Positions 1 through 5,598 of a stretch of DNA of 11,000 bases are shown in pieces. The notes under the pieces are model-generated. The model did not search any database. It was not told the origin of the DNA and saw only the letters and a program-made list of their open reading frames with translations. Position 1 is the first letter of the stretch, and every line of letters begins with the position of its first letter. The position numbers and the translations under genes are program-made. This stretch comes from an uncultured Micrococcus sp. (GTDB taxonomy: Bacteria > Actinomycetota > Actinomycetes > Actinomycetales > Micrococcaceae), in NCBI GenBank assembly GCA_946222435.1, contig CAMIOJ010000043.1:1-11000 (forward strand), read 5' to 3'.

Positions 1-98
1 GGGTCGATGAACCAGTCAGCGGGGACGCTCCGGTCCGGGGACGCGGCGGGCGCAGCAGCGCTGCGCCGGACGTCCTCAGCTCGTTGCGTGTTCTCCAT
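1..98 (-). CDS. N-terminal fragment of an unrecognised protein, runs off left edge
   Basis: A minus-strand frame opens with ATG at 98-96 and stays open for 32 codons to the window edge. The start is supported by GGAAGGA (minus strand, 112-106), 7 bases upstream of the ATG. The visible peptide begins MENTQRAEDVRR, continues through an Ala/Pro/Ser-rich stretch (residues 13-22) and ends at PADWFID. This looks like a disordered cytoplasmic leader before a folded or membrane domain. No domain is visible and I cannot name the family. The gene is divergent from the TIGR03089 gene, sharing a 219-base intergenic region that holds a perfect palindrome. In actinobacteria this neighbourhood often has cell-envelope genes (rhamnose synthesis, LCP proteins, glycosyltransferases), so an envelope role is possible, but that is only inference from context. 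Confidence 0.6.
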   Translation of the reverse strand, partial: MENTQRAEDVRRSAAAPAASPDRSVPADWFID

Positions 99-215
99 GA
101 CAGAGTCCTTCCGGAGGCGTGCACGTGGGTGGTTTGCGGGCGACCACCGCACGGCATCTGCATGCCGGCCCGGCACCGGGGACACCCGGTTCGGATCGCC
201 TCTCGACTGCCTCAA

Positions 216-229
216 TTACACCGGTGTAA
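216..229. promoter_or_regulatory. perfect 14-bp palindrome, candidate operator
   Basis: TTACACCGGTGTAA is its own exact reverse complement, and the symmetry does not extend to the next base on either side. It lies in the divergent intergenic region, 118 bases from the ATG of the left-hand minus-strand gene and 89 bases before the ATG at 318. It is AT-rich at its ends, in contrast to the GC-rich background. The size and the central CG fit a site for a dimeric repressor; LacI-type operators often have this form. Which regulator binds it, and which of the two genes it controls, cannot be told from the sequence. Confidence 0.45.
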
Positions 230-304
230 CTCCCTGTTCGTCAAGCCGAGTCCGCACTCGGAAGAGCGCCTCGGACCCCCTATAGCAGACCCGCCTCGGC
301 GTGC

Positions 305-310
305 CACACT
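305..310 (+). promoter_or_regulatory. candidate leaderless -10 box for the TIGR03089 gene
   Basis: CACACT lies 7 bases before the ATG at 318, the distance expected if transcription begins at the A of the start codon. The gene has no clear Shine-Dalgarno sequence, which fits a leaderless transcript. The hexamer departs from TANNNT at its first base, and no -35 is obvious. An alternative -10, TATAGC at 283-288, would give a short 5' leader instead. Confidence 0.35.
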
Positions 311-317
311 GGGGCGC

Positions 318-1082
318 ATGGTCACCCTGTCACGCCCCGATTCGAACGCCCCTCTGGCCCGTCGCCTCGAGGCCACCGCACGCCCCGTGCTGATCCACCT
401 GCCGGGCTCCGCGGACACGGATTCCGGCGTGGACGCCCGCATCGAGATCTCCGGGTCCGTGCTGATGACGTGGGCCGCCAAGACGGCCGCCCTCTGCGCG
501 GCCGAGGACCTCGACGACGGCACTCGCCTCCGCCTGGACCTCCCCGTGCACTGGATGTCCCTGGCCGTCGCCTTCGGCGCCGTCTGCGCCGGCGTGGAGC
601 CGACCTTCCCGGCCGAGGCCGACGCGTCCCGAGGAGACGCCGCCGAGGACCCTGCCGAGACCACCCCCGGCTCGGCACCGGACGCCTCGGTGGAGGTGGA
701 CGCGGTGGTCACCCAGGACGCCTCCGCCCCGCTGCCTCCGGGCGCGCTGGGCCTGCGCCTCGCGCTGCCGCGCGACCTCTCCGCCGTGCGCGCCCACCCG
801 GAGGAGGTCTCCGCCGCGGACGTGGACATGGCCGAGGCCCTGCTCGGTGCGGCGGACCGCTTCGCGGACACCCCGCAGGTCCCGTCCGCCGCCACCGTCG
901 CGGACCCGGCCGCCGAGGCCGAGGACGTGCTGCGCCTGCCCGGCGCCGTCGTGCTGCGGCACGGCCCGCTGCAGGCGCGCCACCTGGCCGCCGCCCTGCA
1001 GGCGTGGGAGGACGGGCGCGCCGTGGTGGTCTGCGCCGGGGACCTGGCCGCCGGCGCCCGCGAAACCGGCTTCAGCGCCTGA
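318..1082 (+). CDS. TIGR03089 family protein (acyl-CoA-synthetase-like N-terminal fold)
   Basis: A 254-residue protein. The segment LDLPVHWMSLAVAFGAVCAG (residues 74-93) resembles the family TIGR03089, actinobacterial proteins distantly related to the N-terminal part of AMP-dependent synthetases/ligases. The P-loop-like and C-terminal adenylation motifs of true synthetases are absent, so catalysis is doubtful and the function is unknown. Residues about 98-127 form an acidic, Ala/Pro-rich segment that looks like a disordered insert. I chose the ATG at 318 over an in-frame TTG at 84: the upstream extension lacks family character, crosses the palindrome and would overlap the divergent gene. A promoter-like hexamer sits 7 bases upstream. 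The gene converges on the GtrA-family gene, with a strong hairpin between the two. Family assignment is moderately sure. Confidence 0.72.
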   Translation: MVTLSRPDSNAPLARRLEATARPVLIHLPGSADTDSGVDARIEISGSVLMTWAAKTAALCAAEDLDDGTRLRLDLPVHWMSLAVAFGAVCAGVEPTFPAEADASRGDAAEDPAETTPGSAPDASVEVDAVVTQDASAPLPPGALGLRLALPRDLSAVRAHPEEVSAADVDMAEALLGAADRFADTPQVPSAATVADPAAEAEDVLRLPGAVVLRHGPLQARHLAAALQAWEDGRAVVVCAGDLAAGARETGFSA

Positions 1083-1105
1083 CCGGAGCATCGCCCGGAC
1101 ACAGC

Positions 1106-1140
1106 AGTGGCCCGGAGGAATCCGCTTCCTCCGGGCCACT
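1106..1140. terminator. bidirectional hairpin terminator between convergent genes
   Basis: The arms 1106-1120 and 1126-1140 are perfectly complementary over 15 bp, around the 5-base loop TCCGC. The hairpin lies 23 bases after the stop of the TIGR03089 gene and 20 bases past the stop of the convergent GtrA gene, so it can serve both. No T-run follows on either strand, as is usual for high-GC actinobacteria. Confidence 0.8.
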
Positions 1141-1160
1141 CGTCTGCGGATCGCGCCGGC

Positions 1161-1772
1161 TCAGGCGGCCGGCCGCTGCGGGCGGTTCGCCGTCGCCCGG
1201 CTGGGGTCCCGTTCCACGGCGTGCGGGCTCTCCGGGGTGGCGGCGGGGACGTCCTCGGGCTGCTGGGCGACGTAGGGCATCTGGCCGGTGATCACGGCCA
1301 GGTCGTGCTCGTAGCCGGGCTCGGAGTCCAGCTCCTCGCGGAACACCCAGAAGCGGTAGGCGAAGTAGCGGAAGACGGTGCCGAAGAACAGGCCCACCAC
1401 GTTGCCGGCCACGAAGAGGCTGGTCCTGTCCGTCAGGCCCATGCCGTACTGGGCGATGAACACGCAGCCGGCCTGGATGCCGAGGCCGATCGCGTTCATG
1501 ATCAGGAACATCACGAGCTCGCGCACCACGTTGTTCTGGCGGCGGTGGCGGAAGGTCCAGAAGCGGTTGGCGACCCAGCTGAACAGGGTGGCCACCACGC
1601 CGGCCACGATCTTGGCCTTGACGTTGGAGCCCTCCATGGGGCCGGACATGAGCCAGAGGAAGACGGCCGAGTCCACCACGAACGCGGCGGCGCCCACCGT
1701 GCCGAACTTGGCCACCTCGCGCCAGAGCAAGGACACGAGGCCGGTGAAGCGGCGCCACAGGTTGGACATCAT
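1161..1772 (-). CDS. GtrA family membrane protein
   Basis: A 203-residue protein with four predicted membrane helices at about residues 24-43, 52-72, 85-108 and 119-142, matching the GtrA/DPMS-like family. Two family-typical motifs close helices 2 and 4: NRFWTFR (69-75) and YRFWVFR (139-145). GtrA proteins are thought to help move polyprenyl-linked sugars across the cytoplasmic membrane, or to partner glycosyltransferases, in O-antigen, arabinogalactan or lipoglycan synthesis; the substrate here is unknown. After residue 146 comes a hydrophilic tail of nearly 60 residues, rich in Pro/Glu/Ala, that is not part of the family core. The start is the first of two adjacent ATG codons; AGAGGA (minus strand, 1788-1783) lies 10 bases upstream. 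It is divergent from purK, the same arrangement I recall in M. tuberculosis (Rv3277/purK). Confidence 0.9.
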   Translation of the reverse strand: MMSNLWRRFTGLVSLLWREVAKFGTVGAAAFVVDSAVFLWLMSGPMEGSNVKAKIVAGVVATLFSWVANRFWTFRHRRQNNVVRELVMFLIMNAIGLGIQAGCVFIAQYGMGLTDRTSLFVAGNVVGLFFGTVFRYFAYRFWVFREELDSEPGYEHDLAVITGQMPYVAQQPEDVPAATPESPHAVERDPSRATANRPQRPAA

Positions 1773-1774
1773 GG

Positions 1775-1788
1775 AGAGGGGATCCTCT
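1775..1788 (-). promoter_or_regulatory. small hairpin enclosing the GtrA ribosome-binding site
   Basis: Read on the minus strand, AGAGG-ATCC-CCTCT forms a 5-bp stem with a 4-base loop immediately before the ATG pair. The left arm is the only good Shine-Dalgarno candidate (AGAGGA), so the fold would hide it. This may moderate translation, or it may be chance; the stem is short. Confidence 0.3.
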
Positions 1789-2014
1789 GTTCGACTGCAG
1801 GGGCACGCGGTGGGCAGGTGCGTCGGCGGAGGTCGCTCCTCGGCCGGCGACGCCTCTGACGCGTCTCACCCGCCGCCGGCCCGTCCCGTCTCCGCTGCGG
1901 AGCAGGTCCCACCCGGCGCGGGCGTGTGGTCGAGTGTATGCGCTCGGATGGAACCGGTGCGGCACACCGGACCTGCCGGACGGAAGACTCCCAGCACATC
2001 TCCAGGCAACGTGC

Positions 2015-2034
2015 GGTGCCGCTCACGCGGCACC
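2015..2034. repeat. 8-bp inverted repeat upstream of purK
   Basis: GGTGCCGC (2015-2022) and GCGGCACC (2027-2034) are exact reverse complements around the 4-base spacer TCAC. The repeat lies about 95 bases upstream of the purK -10 box. It could be an operator or a transcript hairpin. In DNA this GC-rich, 8-bp repeats also arise by chance. Confidence 0.3.
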
Positions 2035-2127
2035 TTGTCCCAGGTCACGACGACGGCCCCTCGCCCCCGTACCGCGGCTCACCCCGCGCGGCCCCTCCGC
2101 TCTGACCGGGTTCCCAGTCAACGCCGC

Positions 2128-2133
2128 TAACCT
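2128..2133 (+). promoter_or_regulatory. leaderless -10 box for purK
   Basis: TAACCT matches TANNNT and ends 6 bases before the GTG start at 2140, so transcription should begin at or next to the start codon. No Shine-Dalgarno sequence is present, in agreement with a leaderless mRNA. That leaves no room for a 5' riboswitch or attenuator, so purine control would have to act on the DNA. The -35 region is not recognisable. Confidence 0.55.
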
Positions 2134-2139
2134 TGGCGG

Positions 2140-3384
2140 GTGACTTCTGCGATTCCCCCTCGTCTCGGTGTGATCGGCGGCGGCCAGCTGGCCCGCATGA
2201 TGGCGGGCCCGGCCGCCGAGCTCGGCGTGTCCTTCAGCGTGCTCGCGGAGGCCCCGGACGCCTCGGCCGCGCAGGTCGCCCCACACACGGTCGGCGACCA
2301 CACGGACCTGGAGGCCCTGCGCGCGTTCGCGAGGACCGTGGACGTGGTCACCTTCGACCACGAGCACGTGCCCACCGAGCACCTGCGTGTCCTGAAGGAG
2401 GAGGGTGCCGCCGTCCGCCCGGGTCCGGACGCCCTGGTGTACGCGCAGGACAAGCTGAGGATGCGGGCGGCGGTCGAGGAGCTCGGCCTGCCCAACCCCG
2501 CCTGGGCCCCGGTGGCGGACCTGGACGAGGTCCTGTCCTTCGGCGCCGAGCACGGCTGGCCGATGATCCTGAAGACCCCGCGCGGCGGCTATGACGGCAA
2601 GGGCGTACTCAAGCTGGACTCGGCCGAGGACGCCCGCGCCTCCGCCGCAGACGGCACCCTCGGCACGTGGCTGGGCGCGGGCATCGCGCCGCTGCTGGCC
2701 GAGGCGTTCGTCCCGTTCGTCCGTGAGCTCTCCGCCCAGGTGGCCCGCACCCCCTCCGGCGAGCTGGTGTCCTACCCGGTGGTGGACTCGGTGCAGACGG
2801 ACGGCGTCTGCGACCTGGTCACCGCCCCGGCGCAGGGGCTGTCCGCGGAGCTGGCCGAGGCCGCCGCCTCCGCCGCCCGCACCATCGCCGAGCGACTCGA
2901 CGTCACCGGCATGCTGGCGGTGGAGATGTTCCAGACCGGCGAGGGCGCGGACGGCTTCCAGGTCAACGAGCTCGCCATGCGCCCGCACAACTCCGGCCAC
3001 TGGTCCATGGACGGCGCCGTCACCGGCCAGTTCGAGCAGCATGTCCGCGCAGTGCTGGACCTCCCGCTGGGCGATGTCTCCCTGCGCGGCGCGGCCGTGG
3101 TGATGAAGAACCTGCTCGGCGGCGCCAACGAGGACCTGCACGCCGCGGTGCCCCATGCGATGGGTGCCTTCCCGGAGGCCAAGGTGCATCTGTACGGCAA
3201 GGGCGTCCGCCCGGGCCGCAAGCTCGGCCACGTCAACGTGGTCGCGCCGACCGCAGAGGACCTCCCCCATGCCGTGGAGGCCGCCGAGTCCGCCGTGGCC
3301 CTGATCCGCGACGGCGGCGCCGCCACCGCCGGCGTCTCCCCCGCCTCTTCCGTCCCCTCGCCCGCCGCAGCCCAGGAGGCCTGA
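2140..3384 (+). CDS. purK: 5-(carboxyamino)imidazole ribonucleotide synthase PurK
   Basis: PurK converts AIR, ATP and bicarbonate to N5-CAIR in de novo purine synthesis. The 414-residue protein is an ATP-grasp enzyme of slightly long but normal size. The N-terminal nucleotide-fold signature GVIGGGQLARMM covers residues 10-21. The ATP-binding part includes LKTPRGGYDGKG (144-155) with the phosphate-loop glycines, and the catalytic/metal region VNELAMRPHNSGHW (275-288) is intact. The last 25 or so residues are Ala/Ser/Pro-rich and dispensable-looking. The GTG start is favoured because it directly precedes the conserved N-terminus and lies 6 bases after TAACCT. The gene opens the purK-purE-LCP-manA run and its end carries the purE ribosome-binding site. 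Cytoplasmic. Identification is secure. Confidence 0.97.
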   Translation: MTSAIPPRLGVIGGGQLARMMAGPAAELGVSFSVLAEAPDASAAQVAPHTVGDHTDLEALRAFARTVDVVTFDHEHVPTEHLRVLKEEGAAVRPGPDALVYAQDKLRMRAAVEELGLPNPAWAPVADLDEVLSFGAEHGWPMILKTPRGGYDGKGVLKLDSAEDARASAADGTLGTWLGAGIAPLLAEAFVPFVRELSAQVARTPSGELVSYPVVDSVQTDGVCDLVTAPAQGLSAELAEAAASAARTIAERLDVTGMLAVEMFQTGEGADGFQVNELAMRPHNSGHWSMDGAVTGQFEQHVRAVLDLPLGDVSLRGAAVVMKNLLGGANEDLHAAVPHAMGAFPEAKVHLYGKGVRPGRKLGHVNVVAPTAEDLPHAVEAAESAVALIRDGGAATAGVSPASSVPSPAAAQEA

Positions 3385-3387
3385 GCC

Positions 3388-3942
3388 ATGACCGCCGCGA
3401 ACCGCTACACCCGTCCCCTGCAGGACGCCCCGGCCCAGGTGGCCGTGGTGATGGGCTCGGACTCGGACTGGCCCGTGATGCGCGCCGCCGCCGACGTGCT
3501 CGGCGAGCTCGGCGTGCCTGTGGAGGTCGGCGTGGTCTCCGCACACCGCATGCCGCACGAGATGGTCGAGTTCGGGGCGCAGGCACACGAGCGCGGCATC
3601 CGCGTGATCATCGCCGGCGCGGGCGGGGCCGCCCACCTGCCGGGCATGCTCGCCGCCGTGACGCCGCTGCCGGTGATCGGCGTCCCGGTCCGCCTGAAGA
3701 ACCTGGACGGCCTGGACTCCCTGCTCTCGATCGTGCAGATGCCGGCCGGGGTCCCGGTGGCCACCGTCTCGGTGGACGGCGCGAAGAACGCCGGCCTGCT
3801 GGCGGCCCGCATGCTCGGCACCGGGGAGGGCGAGCAGGCCGCCGCCCTCCGCGAGCGCCTGGTGGCGTTCGCCGCAGACCTGAACGCCCAGGCCCAGGCC
3901 AAGGGCGCCCGCCTTCACGACGAGGTGGCGACCGGCTCGTGA
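3388..3942 (+). CDS. purE: N5-carboxyaminoimidazole ribonucleotide mutase PurE
   Basis: PurE rearranges N5-CAIR, the product of PurK, to CAIR, the next step in purine synthesis. The 184-residue protein has the expected class I PurE motifs: GSDSDWPVM (residues 23-31), SAHRMP (51-56) with the catalytic His53, and GAGGAAHLPGM (77-87), which builds the nucleotide site. Presence beside purK supports the two-step bacterial route rather than direct AIR carboxylation. A strong AGGAGG (3374-3379), inside the end of purK, lies 8 bases before the ATG; only 3 bases separate the purK stop from this ATG, so the two should be co-transcribed. The stop overlaps the LCP start in GTGA. The last 30 residues are slightly longer than in E. 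coli PurE. Cytoplasmic, an octamer in known members. Confidence 0.97.
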   Translation: MTAANRYTRPLQDAPAQVAVVMGSDSDWPVMRAAADVLGELGVPVEVGVVSAHRMPHEMVEFGAQAHERGIRVIIAGAGGAAHLPGMLAAVTPLPVIGVPVRLKNLDGLDSLLSIVQMPAGVPVATVSVDGAKNAGLLAARMLGTGEGEQAAALRERLVAFAADLNAQAQAKGARLHDEVATGS

Positions 3943-5573
3943 GCACGCTGCTCTCCGACCGTCCCGGTGCGGCGGACTCCCGCCGCGACCCGGTGCGCGA
4001 CCCCCGTTCCGCCACGGCGCCGGAGCGCACGAAGCGCGCGGCGATCCTGCTGCTGCTGACGCTGCTGGTCCCCGGCGGCGCGCAGGCGGTGGCCGGCAAC
4101 CGCACGCTCGGCCGCGCCGCACTGCGGGTGACCATGACGGTCTGGGCCGTGGTCCTGCTCGCACTGCTCCTCTCCCTGGTGGCCCGCGGCTGGCTCCTGA
4201 ACCTGCTGGCGAACCCCGTGGTCCTCGGCGTGCTCGCCGTGGTGCTGCTGGTGCTCGCGGTCGGCTGGCTGGTGCTCTGGGTGGACACGTTCCGGCTGCT
4301 GAAGGTCCACCTGCTGGCACCGGGCGCGAAGAAGCTCACCGTGGTGGCCACCGTCCTGGCCCTGGTGCTGACCACGGGCGGACTGACCTACGGGGCGTAC
4401 CTCACCAACGCCGGCCGCACCTCGATCGGCAAGATCTTCGGTGACGGCCCGAAGGTGCACGCGCAGGACGGGCGCTACAACTTCCTCATCATGGGCGGAG
4501 ACGCCGGAGAGGGCCGTGTGGGCCTGCGCCCGGACTCGATCCACGTGGCCTCGGTCAACGCGAAGACCGGCGCGACCATGCTGTTCTCCATCCCCCGCAA
4601 CTTCCAGAACGCGCAGTTCACCGAGGACTCGCCGCTCTGGGACGTGTACCCGAACGGGTACGACTGCGGCGACGAGTGCATCATCAACTCCCTCTACGTG
4701 GACGTGACGAACAACCACAGGGACCTCTACCCGGAGGCCGAGGACCCCGGCGCCGAGGCCATGGTGGACGCCGCTGGCGGCATCCTGGGCCTGGACATGT
4801 CCGGGTACGTGCTCGTGGACATGGGTGGGTTCTCCCAGCTCATCGACGCGATGGGCGGCGTGACGGTCACCTCCGGCGGCTGGGTCACCCACCGCGGCAA
4901 GCGCCCCGACGGCGAGTGGGGCAACATCTGGTGGGAGCCGGGCGTCCACCACCTGAACGGCGAGGACGCGCTCGCGTTCGCCCGCTCCCGCAAGTTCTCC
5001 TCCGACTACTCGCGCATCCGCCGGCAGCAGTGCATGCAGCAGGCCATGATGCAGCAGTTCTCCCCCACCACGGTGCTGGCCCGGTTCGAGGAGATCATGG
5101 AGGCCGGCGAGCAGATCGTGGAGACGAACATGCCGCAGTCCCAGCTCGGCACCTTCGTGGACCTGGGCGAGAAGGCCCGCGGGGTCGAGACCCGGCGGCT
5201 GACCATCGGCGCACCGGACTTCGGCGACGCCGGCGACCGCTTCTCCACCTACCCGGACTTCACGCAGATCCACGACCGCGTGGCCTCGATGATGGAGGAG
5301 GACGGCACCCCCGTGGTCCCCGGCGCCGAGGCGCAGGGCGAGGCCGTGGCCCCGGCCGGCACCGTGCTCCCGCTGCTGACCGGCACGGCCCCGGAGCCCT
5401 CGGTGGCCCCGGAGGTCGAGGAGGACGACCCGGACACCTGGCCGGAGGCCCCGACCGAGTACCAGGGACAGGAGATCACTCCCGAGTCCCTGATGGCCTG
5501 GGAGGACGCCGGCGCCGAGGACGCCCTCGTCCACACCTCCTCCACCAACCACCTGTGTGCCCCCGGCCGTTGA
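3939..5573 (+). CDS. LCP (LytR-CpsA-Psr) family cell-wall glycopolymer ligase, multi-helix type
   Basis: LCP enzymes move polyprenyl-phosphate-linked glycopolymers (teichoic acid, arabinogalactan, capsule) onto peptidoglycan outside the membrane. In this 544-residue protein the LCP domain runs from about residue 180 to 370: FLIMGGDAGEG (182-192), RPDS (197-200, the RSDT-like site), SIPRN (217-221) and LNGEDALAFARSR (339-351) followed by SRIRRQQ (358-364). Two features stand out. Four hydrophobic helices (about 33-52, 63-82, 92-115 and 133-153) precede the domain, where classic LCP proteins have one. A Pro/Glu-rich acidic tail follows from about residue 438. Asn221 replaces the usual Asp of IPRD. 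Cys243 and Cys247 could form an extracytoplasmic disulfide. The GTG start overlaps the purE stop by 4 bases, with GAGGTGG (3922-3928) 10 bases upstream, implying translational coupling. The glycopolymer substrate is unknown. Confidence 0.88.
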   Translation: MSTLLSDRPGAADSRRDPVRDPRSATAPERTKRAAILLLLTLLVPGGAQAVAGNRTLGRAALRVTMTVWAVVLLALLLSLVARGWLLNLLANPVVLGVLAVVLLVLAVGWLVLWVDTFRLLKVHLLAPGAKKLTVVATVLALVLTTGGLTYGAYLTNAGRTSIGKIFGDGPKVHAQDGRYNFLIMGGDAGEGRVGLRPDSIHVASVNAKTGATMLFSIPRNFQNAQFTEDSPLWDVYPNGYDCGDECIINSLYVDVTNNHRDLYPEAEDPGAEAMVDAAGGILGLDMSGYVLVDMGGFSQLIDAMGGVTVTSGGWVTHRGKRPDGEWGNIWWEPGVHHLNGEDALAFARSRKFSSDYSRIRRQQCMQQAMMQQFSPTTVLARFEEIMEAGEQIVETNMPQSQLGTFVDLGEKARGVETRRLTIGAPDFGDAGDRFSTYPDFTQIHDRVASMMEEDGTPVVPGAEAQGEAVAPAGTVLPLLTGTAPEPSVAPEVEEDDPDTWPEAPTEYQGQEITPESLMAWEDAGAEDALVHTSSTNHLCAPGR

Positions 5574-5585
5574 CCCCCGCTCGAC

Positions 5586-5591
5586 TACCCT
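5586..5591 (+). promoter_or_regulatory. leaderless -10 box for manA
   Basis: TACCCT fits TANNNT and lies exactly 7 bases before the manA ATG at 5599. It sits in the short gap after the LCP stop. TTGACC at 5570-5575 resembles a -35 but is only 10 bases away, too close to be functional. The box suggests that manA is transcribed on its own as well as by read-through from purK. Confidence 0.5.
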
Positions 5592-5598
5592 GGACACC

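Larger units (their letters stand above)
1773..2127. other. divergent intergenic region between GtrA and purK
   Basis: This 355-base stretch has open frames on both strands, but their translations are Arg/Pro-rich and show no family likeness or start signals, so I call no gene. It should hold both promoters. For GtrA a possible -10 is TACACT on the minus strand (1938-1933), which would give a long leader of about 160 bases; no matching -35 is visible, so this is weak. An inverted repeat lies at 2015-2034. The purK -10 is at the right end. I see no tRNA or riboswitch. Confidence 0.5.

Noticed and set aside
84..317. N-terminal extension of the TIGR03089 gene back to a TTG at 84
   Set aside because: It crosses the intergenic palindrome, overlaps the divergent gene's start and shows no conserved-looking protein sequence.
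1773..2127. Short open frames in the GtrA/purK intergenic region
   Set aside because: The translations are Arg/Pro-rich, have no start signals and no recognisable domain.
5570..5575. TTGACC as a -35 box for manA
   Set aside because: It is only 10 bases from the -10 box, too close for a sigma-70-type promoter, and it overlaps the LCP stop codon.
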